Positions 46,800 through 57,532 of a stretch of 64,000 bases of DNA are shown here, one piece after another (position 1 is the stretch's first letter; the number at the start of each line of letters is the position of its first letter). The DNA is from Mauremys mutica (Eukaryota > Chordata > Testudines > Geoemydidae). Position numbers and translations under genes: made by a program. Below the pieces are notes generated by a model. It saw only the letters and a program-made list of their open reading frames with translations, did not search any database and was not told the DNA's origin. The stretch lies in assembly GCF_020497125.1 (NCBI RefSeq), contig NC_059079.1:8525053-8589052 (forward strand), in the 5' to 3' direction.

Positions 46800-47947
46800 T
46801 TATGGTTAAACTTTAGTGGGTCTATGTAGTTCACTGAGCCACAAGCCAAGATATCTCATCCCTTTTTGCACACCCACAGAGTGGAACAACATGTAGCTAA
46901 GCTCCATGGCATACACAGGGTTGCAGAACCATCCATATTTCCCTTTATCATCTCACTGGTTAAGTTACACTGAGGGCCTTTCCAAGACTCCAGGGGTGAA
47001 ATTCCAGCCCCACTGAAATCAAAGGGAATCTCTCCATCAGTGCCAAGCTTTAACCCCAAGCTCTTAGCCATAGTGCAAGTATGAGTTCAGGTTAAAGAGG
47101 AAAAGTATGTTAATGAACAACAGGGGCCCATTAATGTACAGCTAAGGACACAAAAATTCCCTGAATTTGTTAGCAATCTGTATAGACCGCACATGTTTTT
47201 GGGGATATGAAGAGCACAATCCTGTGAGATGCTGAGTACCCTCAGGACAACACTTCAACTCTTCACAGAATCAGGATCTGCAATTAGGTTCAAGGATTGG
47301 TCAGTGTAAGTCCCCTATTTTCATTTGCACTAACACTTTACTCTTCAGAACATGATTATATTTGTTTTAAAGTGCAGTTTGGCAAATCATTGACCCCAGT
47401 TGTTTGTCCAAAATGCACTATGAAAATTCAGCCTGTAAGTATCAATAGAAGAAGATTTAGGCAAGTGCATGTAATTGCAGTCAAAATCCAAATAAAAGCA
47501 TGGATTGTTCATTGAATGAATCATCATGAGCTCATGGCCAGAATTTGCATGAATCTTATAAGTGCATAATGGGTTAGGAAATGTGTAGCTAGTTAACTGG
47601 GCCAAATATTGCATGGTGTGAATCACAGGAAAGAAGATTGTGACGTTATGCAAAATAATACAACTAATAAGAGTCTGAGAAATCATTATAATCAAGTGCA
47701 GAAGTAGAGGGAAACGACAGCAGGGTGCCCTTTCACCCCATCCCACCACCAGCCACATACACAGGCAACAGGAAAAAAATCAATGATGATCTAAAGGATG
47801 GCAGTATGTAGACAAGCCTTTGATGTACTGATGTAAAAGCACACAACACTCAGGCAAATTTGCAGGAAAGCTCTCTCTTGAAACTAGTTTATGCTTAAAA
47901 GTGGAGCTCAGACTCTTATCAAATGGTGAGAATCAGTAGATATGATT
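46800..47947. other. Unassigned sequence
   Basis: No gene recognised. CCCCACTGAAATCAAAGGGA near 47008-47027 belongs to the dispersed palindromic motif group. Confidence 0.4.
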
Positions 47948-48290
47948 AAGGCTGCGAGTTTGTCATGGATTCCGTGACTCTCCATGACCTTCATGACTTC
48001 TGCAGCAGCCGGCGTGCCTTGCTCAGGGGCAGCTCAGGCAGCCCCTGCACCAGTCCCACCAGCTACTGCTGGGGCAGTCTCAGGCCACAATGCCCCCCCG
48101 CCCCCAGCAGCAGGGTTTGGGTGTGGGAGGGGGCAAGGGGTTGGGGCACCAGACGGGGTGAAGCGGGCTCTGGGAGGCACTTACCTATGGGGCTCCCCAG
48201 AAGCGGCGACATTTCCCTCACTCAGCTGCTAGGCGGAGGCGTAGCCAAGCATCTCTGCACACTGCCTCCGCCCAGAGTGATACGGGACAA
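47948..48290. repeat. GC-rich dispersed-repeat-like segment
   Basis: Starts with short inverted blocks (GTCATGGATTCCGTGACTCT, then CCATGACC) followed by GC-rich sequence. It looks like part of a non-autonomous DNA element, but I see no clear ends. A 130-codon frame across it is compositional. Confidence 0.35.
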
Positions 48291-48828
48291 TGTCTTAACT
48301 TGCTGGTACTTTTCCACTGTAGGAGGATGGGGATCAAACAAAGGATTTCCACGTTAGGTAAATCCTTTTTAAGGCTGGGGAGGGGGTTAATTTTGACTCT
48401 CCTCCATTGTCTGCCCAGGAAGGAAGACTGCTATAAATACCTGGAGGGAAAGGCAGGGTTGAATCCAGGCTGAGACAGAGGTCTAGTCTGTACAGAGAAA
48501 TAACTGGAAATCTAAGATATAGAAACTCTGCATCTTGCCCAAAAGAACATTGAGGGTGAGAAATTACATTTTGTAACCTGTTTCTTGAGTGTATTAATTC
48601 TAGTTTGCGTGTTTTGTTTTATTTGCTCAGTAATCTGCTCTGTTCTGTTTGCTAGCCCTTATAATCACTTAAAATTTACCTTTTGTAGTTAATAAACTTA
48701 TTTCTTGTTCATTTCAAAACCCAGTTTGTGCAATTCATACCGGGGGGGGGGGGAGAGGGAGAAGAGGGGAAGAAGGCTGTGCATATCTTTCTCCACATTG
48801 AGGGAGAGGGTGAATTTTTATGAGCTTG

Positions 48829-49119
48829 TGTTGGATTGTTGTGCATGAGAGTGTGGGAAACTGATATGCAAGTTTCTAGGATAAGGCTAGTTTTTATCTG
48901 CTGGTAGGCAGTAATAGGATAATAAATTAAAAAGCTGTCTAGGATGATGTTACCCAATGAAGTTACAGCTGCTGCCTGTGTGTATTTTATTAACCAATTA
49001 GCAATTGCTTAATTGCTTGCTTTAAGTGTATAAAGATGTATGCTGAAGAAAAATAAAATAACTCTGCTTCAAATCAAATTGGTTGTTGAGCTTTGTCCAC
49101 GCACGCCTGCGCTGCAACA
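48829..49119 (+). repeat. 5' LTR (291 bp)
   Basis: Starts TGTTGGATTGTTGTGC and ends GCGCTGCAACA. TATAAAG at 49029-49035 is a candidate TATA box and AATAAA at 49052-49057 a candidate poly-A signal. It differs from the 3' LTR at roughly ten positions by eye, plus a 2-bp length difference. Confidence 0.92.
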
Positions 49120-49121
49120 AA

Positions 49122-49139
49122 TGGTGACCCCGACGTGAT
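49122..49139 (+). promoter_or_regulatory. Primer-binding site, tRNA-Trp
   Basis: TGGTGACCCCGACGTGAT lies two bases after the LTR. It is the complement of the 3' end of vertebrate tRNA-Trp including CCA, the primer type used by avian alpharetroviruses. All 18 bases match what I know of that tRNA. Confidence 0.9.
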
Positions 49140-49620
49140 TCGTATCGAATGAAAGTGTCGGTGGCCTAACCCAGGCAAAAAAGCCCAAAGGCAAACGGCC
49201 AAAAGCCTAAGCCCAGAGGCGGGAAGTGCTTATCCGACGTGACTCGTATCGAGTAATGATAGTGTCGGGAGCCTGAGCCCAGAGGCAAACGGCCAGGAGC
49301 CTGAGCCCAAAGGCGGGCGGCTGGGAGCCGCGGCGGGAAGTGCTTGGGAAGCCCCCGGACCCCGACGTGATTCGTATCGAATGATGATAGTGTCGGGAGC
49401 CTGAGCCCAAAGGCAAGTGGCTGGGAGCCTGAGCCCAGAGGCGGGGAGGAGCTGCGGCGAAAAGTGCCGGAAAAGCCCGCAAGCGTCCGAAAAGAGAGAC
49501 GCACCTAAGCCCTAAGGAGAGCGGCTATAAGCCGCGGAGGAAAGGGGCGGCTATAAGTCGCGGAGATAAGCGGCGGCTACAAGCCGCGGAGGAGAAGGGC
49601 GGCTATAAGCCGCGGTGGAT
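49132..49620 (+). repeat. Leader repeats: three long units, then four 26-bp units
   Basis: GACGTGAYTCGTATCGA units start at 49132, 49236 and 49364, each followed by a GTGTCGG block and, in the last two, AGCCTGAGCCCA. Next come four copies of GCGGCTATAAGCCGC (one-base variants) at 49521, 49547, 49573 and 49599, with an exact 26-bp period. Each copy is a hairpin with a five-base-pair stem (CGGCT/AGCCG). Such a leader could carry packaging or dimerisation signals; that role is inference. Confidence 0.85.
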
Positions 49621-49695
49621 AAGGGCAAAGCAGCTAACGTGAGTACCGCTGTATCAGCTGAAGAAAAAATAACACAGAAGCCTTAGTTGTACATT

Positions 49696-50019
49696 ATGAA
49701 CCGACAGGGGAAAAGAATCTCCCCTGCTGCACTATCTTACTTATTAAGAAGAGAGGGGGAGTTGGGGAAGCTTCTCCCGACCGGCCTTCGGGCACAGGAC
49801 GAGGAGGTGCTCCGCTGGAAGCGAGCCCTGGACGAAAAGATGTTGAAGTGCACGGCGCAGGCAAAGGCTTGTGCCGTGGCCCCGGAGGTCGTTTGGACCT
49901 ACAAGCAAGCAAGTTGTTCTGGCAGGAGCCCGGAGAAGGCTGGCTGGTTTAAGCCTGGAACAGTGCCGGGAAAACCGTTGTGCTTCTCCGGTATGAGCAG
50001 CAATAGCTGGGTGTCCTAA
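49696..50019 (+). CDS. Short ORF at gag position, unassigned
   Basis: The ATG at 49696 opens 107 codons, the first sizeable frame after the leader and thus in the gag position. The start is MNRQGKRISPAALSYLLRRE, followed by a charged region (DEEVLRWKRALDEKML) and a C-terminal part with several Cys residues but no CCHC zinc knuckle. A GTGAGT donor-like site lies at about 49639. I cannot match it to a gag family. It may be a truncated matrix-region remnant or non-coding. Confidence 0.4.
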   Translation: MNRQGKRISPAALSYLLRREGELGKLLPTGLRAQDEEVLRWKRALDEKMLKCTAQAKACAVAPEVVWTYKQASCSGRSPEKAGWFKPGTVPGKPLCFSGMSSNSWVS

Positions 50020-50210
50020 CATAGGATTCACAAATTAAAAGAAGCCAAGCAGGGAAGGAAAAGGAACAGCATAAGTTAACTAAGCAAGCTAAAAATAAGA
50101 CTTGGCAAACAGCCCAGACTAAAAAAAGCATAACTGGGCCCAAAAAAGTTAATGAGAGCTGCAAAACTCGGCCTGGCATTACCGGAATGTGTCAAATTTC
50201 TTTTCTTATG

Positions 50211-50658
50211 GGTAAAAAAACGCTATAAAAAAAACTAACTGCTTAAACCCATGATTTTTATTGCAAAAAAACCCCGCCACATCAAAAAAAATTTTTTACT
50301 AATAATTGGCCTATGTAATTTTTTAGTCCTATTATGTTTGTCCTGGTAAATTTTCCCCGTAAAAGCTAAACCATGCCGGTGGTAAAAAACAAAAAAAAAA
50401 CACTTATGTTGTTAATATTGCCAAAGTCCAAAAATTTCTAATTAAAAAAACATTAAAAACTAACCCTGGTAAAAAAAACAAAAAATTACACACTGGCAAA
50501 ACAAAATTTGTAAAACTTATGTTTAAAACTGTGGTATTAATTAAATTTTGGGGTTTATTCTACAGGCTGCGCCCTGTGTTTTAAATAAATCCTTCAGTAT
50601 GTATAGCCCACCCTAATTAAATTGTAAATAATATGCCTTCCTTTTTTTTTTTATTATA
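50211..50658 (+). other. Retroviral interior with GA-to-AA-like depletion
   Basis: About 450 bp, extremely rich in A runs. Reading dinucleotides by eye, G followed by A occurs once (about 50253), while GG, GT and GC remain common (roughly 12, 17 and 11). Just upstream (50030-50205) GA is frequent. No frame is open through it because of many TAA codons. The pattern looks like strand-specific G-to-A change in a GA context. Confidence 0.65.
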
Positions 50659-50673
50659 AGAAAAGGGGGGAAG
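50659..50673 (+). promoter_or_regulatory. Polypurine tract
   Basis: AGAAAAGGGGGGAAG immediately before the 3' LTR, the usual site of plus-strand priming. It keeps its GA steps although the preceding 400 bp have almost none. Confidence 0.9.
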
Positions 50674-50962
50674 TGTCGGATTGTTGTGCATGAGAGTGTG
50701 GGAAACTGATATGCAAGTTTCTAGGATAAGGCTAGTTCTTATCTGCTGGTAGGCAGTAATAGGATAATAAATTAAAAAGCTGTCTAGGATGATGTTACCC
50801 AATGAAGTTACAGCTGCTGCCTGTGTGTATTTTATTAACCAATTAGCAATTGCTTAATTGCTTGCTTTAAGTGTATAAAAATGTATGCTAAAAAAAAAAA
50901 ATAACTCTACTTCAAATCAAATTGGTTGTTAAGCTTTGTCCACGCACGCCTGCGCTGCAACA
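50674..50962 (+). repeat. 3' LTR (289 bp)
   Basis: Starts TGTCGGATTGTTGTGC and ends GCGCTGCAACA. Compared with the 5' LTR, its promoter-side part is nearly unchanged. From 50880 on it has several G-to-A differences (three or four in a GA context), and the AATAAA hexamer is replaced within an A run. Confidence 0.92.
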
Positions 50963-51198
50963 AGCTTGCACTGTGATTACTGAGTAACCCCCTGAGCTGA
51001 TTTTTCCCACATAGTGCTTATTTCTGTCTGTGTCTACAGTGGGGTGTGGCCTTACCCGTGTGTGTGAGCACTAGAGAAGGCTTGAGGGCCTGGCACAGCA
51101 AAGGCAGGATGAGGAAGCCCAGGCTGGTGGAACAGGCAGGCTCAGTAAGACCCCAGCACATCAGGTGGTATCTCGGATGGGGGATCCAATCAGTCACA

Positions 51199-51394
51199 GT
51201 CTGCTTTATTTTTTTTTAAATTACCAATTTAATTAAGACTTGTGCTTATCCACTGCACGATATAAGGCCAAAACACATATAAAGTCACTTCATAAATTCT
51301 CTTGACCCAAGGAACAGATGGTTTGAAAAGCAAGTCCTTCTTAGCCTGTCAAAACCCAGTATCTAGCCATTCCCATTGTTCAGACTCTTGACTT
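51199..51394. other. Unassigned sequence
   Basis: Nothing recognised between the LTR-like repeat and the old CR1 fragment. Confidence 0.35.
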
Positions 51395-51610
51395 TGTTCC
51401 CTACTGCATACTCTTCAGTGCTCTATGCAGTCAAATTTGAATGTGCTCAAACGATGGGGCTTCCACTACTTCCCTTGGGAGACTACTTCACACACTAATA
51501 TTGCATATCACTGCTAGGGAGTTTTTCCAGTATTTGTTTTTTGGGCAGCCTAAATTTCAACAACTTAATTTTGTTCATTATACTCCCACTTATACTGTGG
51601 GATTCAAAAT
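51395..51610 (-). mobile_element. Old CR1-type 3' fragment
   Basis: Contains CGATGGGGCTTCCACTACTT, CTTGGGAGACTACTTCACAC and TAGGGAGTTTTTCCAGTATT, which on minus correspond to the C-terminal coding and 3' region of an old CR1/L3-like LINE. Strongly diverged. Confidence 0.6.
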
Positions 51611-53009
51611 CCGTCACAAAAGATGGGAGAATGGAAACGAGGGACAGCAGTCACCAGGAAAGGGGACACGGGGAAGGCAGGAAGGAGAAAAGAAATAGCT
51701 GCTAGAAGTCCAGTAAAGCAGTGGGCTTAATGACTGGACCGTAAGGAAAGTTCCTGCCCTCTTCCTCCACTCCGCCCCCATTTTTAAATGCCGAATTCAG
51801 GTGTACCTTTTATATCCTTAAATACCAAAACAATCTCTTCCCCCATCTACATACAGTTTGTTCTAATTTGAAAGCTGAGTAAAGCTCCAATAAAATGATC
51901 AAAAGAAGAGTCCTATTTGACCAAACAAATGGTTTGCAAAATTATTTTTTTAAAAGAGTGATTGCACACTGCAGCAACTGTCAGACAAGTTAAAATTCCA
52001 AAGGACAGTTTCCCAACATCTCTCATTGGATTAAAAACAGCTCGGCAAAACCTTCAGTGAAGTAGATAATATTCCATCACAGAATCGATAAAACTGAGTA
52101 TTGGCAGCACAGCACTGGCAGTTCCAGCTAAACTGATTTATAATTTGTAAGAAGAAATATTGTATAGAAAAAATAAAATGCAGCAAAAGGCAGAAGCCTC
52201 TGGAAAGCCACATCACCTAAGCAGAATCAGTGAGGCAAACCTCTTGCTGTTTGTTTACTTTTGACAACCCCCCAAAACCCCACCATCACGACCTCATAGA
52301 CTGCATAGATGGAGTGTAATGCACAATGGTGAAAGCAGGCAAGGGGGCAGTCCAGAGCAGTAGTGAAGTGTGCATGGATGGTTAGGTCAGTCAGTATCAG
52401 GGGCAGCCCAGGGCAATGGTTGGAGTCCTCACAGCGGAGGTCAATAGCCAGAAGGTCGAATCCAAAGGAGGTGAGGTCAGGTGAGACAGCTAGGCAAGGT
52501 AGCAGTGCAACAAGGTAGGGTCAGGCAAAGCAGCAAGGCAAGGCAGTCTTGGCAGCAACCAGCAGGCAATGGACTGTTACTCCGCTTCCTGTTGGGGCCT
52601 TTACATAATGCAGGTATCCAGTAAGTGTGCTACCTGTCCATCCAATCAGGGCCCTGGGGCATGATTGCTGTGGGTCTTTAGGCCTTTAGAACTAAGGCTG
52701 TTGGTCAGAAGCAGTAATTCAGTGCACCATCATGGTACAGTAGCTAAAGATATTACCTGAGGACAAGGAGGACCTGTGCCAAATATGGGGGTCCTGACAT
52801 GGAGTCTGCCATCTGCAAAATCTCTTATGCTGGTGCAGCATACTCCCTTAACTGTACTTGGCCAGCTGTGCTGGCTGGTACAGAGGGATTGGTGGTGGGG
52901 CCATTGTCCTTCCCTTCCCTGTCCCCTCTGAGATACCTTGTGTCCTAGAAGTGCTAGGAGGGAACAGTCTCTAGGCTGGGAAGAATGCAAGGACTGTAAT
53001 TTTAATAGA
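51611..53009. other. Unassigned; 52330-52640 repeat-like
   Basis: No gene recognised. The 52330-52640 part has repeated GTCAGG, AGGCAAGG and AGCAAGGCAA words and may be part of an LTR, but I could not define ends. Confidence 0.35.
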
Positions 53010-53520
53010 TTAATAGATTTTAAGGCCAGAAGGGAATATTAGCATCATCTGGTCTGACCTGCACAACACAAGGGCATAGAACCTCATCCACTCACTTATG
53101 CATAAGGCCCATAATATCTGTTTGATCTATAGCTTATCTTTTAGGAAGACATCCAGTCTTGATTTAAGACTTCAAGTGATAGAGATCCCATGATCTCCCT
53201 CAGTAAGTTTATCAGCAATGAGAATACATTTTCTTCCAGATCATTGATAAAGATATTGGAGAGCATCTGTACCACACACAGATCCCTGTAGGACCCCACT
53301 ACAACCACCACCATAGAATGATAATTCACCAATTGCAATTATTTTCTGAGATCTATGACTTAACCAGTTTTAGTCTATTTGATACACAGGCTACACTGGT
53401 TTTGTATAGTGCTAGTTTGAGAAGCAGGGGTTTGAAGCAGAATGTCAGGCAGGACTAAGTCAAATGCCTTACCGAAGATTAAGTTTAGCGCATCAAACTT
53501 TATCAATCAAACCTGTAATC
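53010..53520 (-). mobile_element. Diverged CR1 LINE fragment
   Basis: The 3' end on minus has a CAGACCAGATGATGCTAATA block near 53050. Further in, the frame at 53338-53141 includes LSNIFINDLEEN, a relic of the RT FINDL block next to the catalytic site. Many gaps and stops mark it as older than the other CR1 copies. Confidence 0.75.
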
Positions 53521-56334
53521 TCAAACTGAGAAATATAGAAGAAACTCAAGGAATTTCTAGCCAATTGAGCATTGTACCAGTATTTTAAACAACTTAGAAA
53601 AAATGTTGATGTACAAAATCCTTCTTCTTCAGCTCTATCTCCATCTAAGAGCATAAAGCTGACTGTCAATAAAAGCAAGCTCTATGGGGAAGCAATCAAA
53701 AAACTTCACAAACATTAAATAAAATACCATAAGGTACTTTGCCAGAAATACCATAGCATAAGGCACCATAAATATCAGAATATATTGTGTGTCAAACTGA
53801 GTTAACAAATATGCTTCACTAACACTCACCAGGGAACAGGGACAAACAGTCTCGCTCTACCTAATTCTTAGAGGAGAAAACATTCTATAAATACACCTAC
53901 AAATGAATGCAATAGATCAACTTTTTCCCAACAATTTTGCTCAGACTGGTCATTTATGATGTCTGACTTGGCTTCCAAATAGTTTGTGTACTGTAGGTTA
54001 TATTTAGAACAGTGTAAACTGTTTTACTTGAACGGAAAACTTATTTAAAATCAGCCTGAGTTCAATGTTGAACCCTGTCTGGAATAGTAGTGGTCGGTTC
54101 AAACACTGTCCATGCCCACAAATCTACTGAAAGTATATGGTATGCTCGGATAAGTTACATGGGAAACATTGTATGATGGAGCTACATGACATTTCTCCCA
54201 TGTCTCTATCCTATTTGATGAGAAGCAACAGCCACATTCAGGACACTATATTTTCATTTGGTTCCTCAGAGAAAGACTGCATTTTAGTTGTGACTTCTCA
54301 GATCTAGCTGGAAAAGCTGCCATGGGGAAATTTCTCCTACTGCCAGTCCACCTATGCCTATCTGACAAGCAGGCAGTGGAATAGCGCCTAAAAACATTTG
54401 TAGTTCGCAGTTACTGGGGAACTGTGTTATGTTACATTTTGTCCACATCATTATATTCTGATTTTAGATTATTTTTAGATCAGGGTGTTGTTTGTTTGTT
54501 TTAGCTGTGTATTTTTAGCAGATGCTTATACACCTCTCCAGTTAGTCTCCCAACTTTTGGGAACTCTCTCAGTAGCATTTAATATTTTGTCTCTCAAAAG
54601 TTAAAAACATTTTACATGGGAAAATTTGTATCCCTGAGATCAGAATTCTGTTCTTCCATCAGTGTTGGACACAGGATGGCCCCGTAGCTTCAGAATGAGA
54701 TTTCAACCATGGAAGAAACAAGATAATCAAATGTAAATCTTATTTGAAACTGCAGATGCAAATAAATTGGATTGCACAGGGACCGATATTAAACAAAATT
54801 TGGAAAGGATCTTACAGCCCTACTCACAATTCTTCCTTACCTATTTTCTATGGGTGAAATCTTAACCCTCCTAAGCAGCCAGGACCAAATCAGTGAAACG
54901 TCTTCAAAACTCTCTGCATCAGGAGTTCTGCTTCCCGGAAGCTCCCTACACCTAGCCACAAAAGGTAGAATGGATCCATTTATGATTGCAGATCCTCAAT
55001 CCATTCTCCTCTGCAGAGAGAAACTGCACCAACATGGCATCCTGCTTCAGTCCTGATCCACACTATGGCCTTTAAGGAAGGATTCCTTCCCTTTCCCAAT
55101 GCAGTGTCCAACATATAGTCCAGGCGCTGAGGCTGCATGTCTGCGTACAGGCTTTGTCCTTCTATAAACTGGATTCACATTGGAGTATATTTAGTAACAT
55201 AGAAGTCAATCTGCCATGCTGATTTTTCAGAATACTCGTAAAAACAACTGCTTTAAGGAAACTCGTGTCAAACAGATATGGAGATTCCAAAACCTCCTGC
55301 TAATATCCTCATTAAACAATTATATTTGAATATTTAACAGCAATGGTAAAATTTCTGTTGGATTTTTAGGATTCCTTTCAAAGCAGGCATTATTTTATTT
55401 CTTTAACGTTGGTGGTTCCCTGACAGCCTACATAAATACTCCAAAGGATACAAAGGATTTAAAAGTAACTTTCAAGCATTGATTTAAAATGGAACAATAG
55501 TGGAAAAACATCAACTTGTATGTGGAAGGTTTGAATCATCTGACATATATTTTCTCGCATTTGCAAGCAGTTTGAATACACAATAGCTTCCATTAGCTTT
55601 TTGGTGAAAGCACTACTGTCTTCCACAGATTACTAACAGTCTAACAAGGCTACTTCTACCTCTGATTATTACATGACCAATGTCTTTATCCCTCATTAAA
55701 GTGGGATTTGCGAATTAGAAAAATGTGTCAAACTTTAAAGTCACAAGACTTGTTCAGTGATGCTGAACTCTACTTCTTACTGAATCACTGCTACCAATTT
55801 TCAGGAGTAGTCCCTGATATAGGTAGGCTGAGGATTGTCTTTAACGTATGCTGTCTTGCTGTGTGGAGTGCTCACGACCATGAGTGGCAACCTCAGGGCA
55901 GACTGTCAAGAAGCAAGACAGAGACCCCAAACTGGTTGTATGTTCTATCATTAGATTTTATAGCCACAAGCGTGAACTCCTAAAACACTATAACAATATT
56001 ACCATAGAGTCATAGACAGTGACTTGGGCATTCCAGCCTATCTTGCCACCAGAGCAAGATGGACTGTGTGATAAATGTGGTTATACAAAAAAGATCACAA
56101 AAAAATCAGGTTACTCTCAGTCCCAAAGGACCAATCACTTACCCCAGGTCAATTTGTACCTTAGATCTCATGGCAAAGACAACACTTGTAGGCCATTCTA
56201 TAGTAAACTATATAAGTATTGAATTAACGAAGAAAAGAAATTAGAGTTATTAAAAGGGTGAAGCAGGCAAGCATATATACACAAATAAATTATAGTCTAT
56301 GGCTCCAAAAGGTGACATAGGTGTAGTAATCTGT
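53521..56334. other. Unassigned sequence
   Basis: No gene recognised. Composition is ordinary and AT-rich with short scattered frames only. Confidence 0.4.
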
Positions 56335-56922
56335 CAGCTCTGAATGTCTTTCAGGGCTAACCCAGGTTCTCGGGCTGGGGGTGCAGACTTTGGGGTAGGG
56401 CTGGGGATGAGGAGTTTGGTGTGTAGGAGGGTACTCCAGGCTGGTACTGAGGGGTTCGGAGGGCGGGAGGGAGATTAGGGCTGGGGTAGGGAGTTGGGGC
56501 ACGGGAGGGAGTCAGAAGTGCAGGCTCTGGGCAGTGCTTACCTCAGGCAGCTCCCAGAAGCAGCAGCATGTCTCCCCTCCATCCCCTATGCAGATGCACG
56601 GCCAGGCAGCTCTGCGCACTGCTCTGTCTGCAGGCGCGGCCCCCACAGCTCTGATTGGCTGTGTTGACCAGCCACTGGGAGTTGCACTTGGGGCGGGGGC
56701 AGTGTGTGGAGCCCCCTGGCTGCCCCTATGCGTAGGAGCTGGAGGGGGAACATGCTGTTGCTTCCGGGAGACGCGTGGAGTCACGGCAGGTAGGGAGCCT
56801 GCCTTAGCCCTGCTGCTCTGCCAACCAGACTTTTAAAGGCCCAGTCAGTGATGCTGACCAGAGCCACCAATGTCCCTTTTCGACTGGGCGTTCTGGTCAA
56901 AAAACGGACACCTGGCAACCCT
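56335..56922 (-). mobile_element. Non-autonomous DNA transposon fragment, GC-rich
   Basis: Read on minus, it starts GTAGGGTTGCCAGGTGTCCG, then GACCAGAACGCCCAG, GCCTTTAAAAGTCTGG and a GC-rich body. This is a widespread turtle repeat that I take to be hAT-like. The opposite end has no matching inverted repeat, so the copy is incomplete. The 100-codon plus frame at 56534-56836 is compositional. Confidence 0.55.
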
Positions 56923-57504
56923 ACTGTGTCACCACATCTTGCCACTGGGGGTCCTCAAAGCCCAGTAACTTGACATTCCACGTGCTGCAAGTGTAAAACG
57001 TCCCTCCACGATGGTCTCCTCACAACATATCATGGAAAGGTGCCCAAGAGCTGAGCAATGCAGCTGTACTTCCTGTGGGCCAATGGAGCAGAAGAGAGGA
57101 CCAATGCAGATTGCTAACCTACATGGACTGTCCTCCCTATCACCTGTTACTTCCCGTCTCTCACCTTGCCCCTGCTTGTCCCTTTCCCCACCTCCTCTAG
57201 CTTCCTCTTCCCCATCCCCTCCCTCCACGCCCTGGCTCCTTGTACTCCCTCCTCTACTTCCCTAGTCCCTCTCTCATTGTTGTCTCATCTCCTACCACCA
57301 GTATTCCTCCCCTTCAACATCTTCAGCCCCTTTCCCCATCCTGACACCTTCTATAAGCTCAGTTCCTGCATACAGGAACATGGAATATGAACTTTGTACA
57401 GAAGAGTCACTTGCTGAATTGGATTGTTTGTTGTGCTCTTTGGTGCAGAAATTTACAATTTGTGGGAGCAGTTTTCTCCCTTCAGTTACATGTTCATAAC
57501 TGCT
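56923..57504. other. Unassigned C/T-rich sequence
   Basis: A pyrimidine-rich block at 57120-57330. Frames on either strand across it are low-complexity. Confidence 0.35.
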
Positions 57505-57532
57505 AGGGAAGAGACTGAAATTCAGGACCTCT

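Larger units (their letters stand above)
48823..50968 (+). mobile_element. Endogenous retrovirus, short, paired LTRs
   Basis: Two LTRs (48829-49119 and 50674-50962) that begin TGT and end ACA enclose about 1.55 kb. AGCTTG at 48823-48828 and 50963-50968 is the target duplication. A primer site, a repeat-rich leader, one short ORF and a polypurine tract are present. There is no recognisable protease, polymerase or envelope gene, so the copy is internally deleted and defective. Confidence 0.9.
48380..51198 (+). mobile_element. Older LTR-like repeat hosting the retrovirus insertion
   Basis: Sequence on the two sides of the retrovirus reads as one repeat: a TATAAATA box near 48434, GTTAATAAACTTATTTC (poly-A signal type) near 48687, a G-run, then after the insertion GTGTGTGAGCACTAGAG and GGATGGGGGATCCAATCAGT, ending in ACA at about 51198. 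It resembles a solo LTR of a turtle retrotransposon. Ends and family are uncertain. Confidence 0.4.

Noticed and set aside
49132..49620. CRISPR-like spaced repeats
   Set aside because: The units are contiguous leader repeats next to a retroviral primer site in a vertebrate genome; spacers are not distinct.
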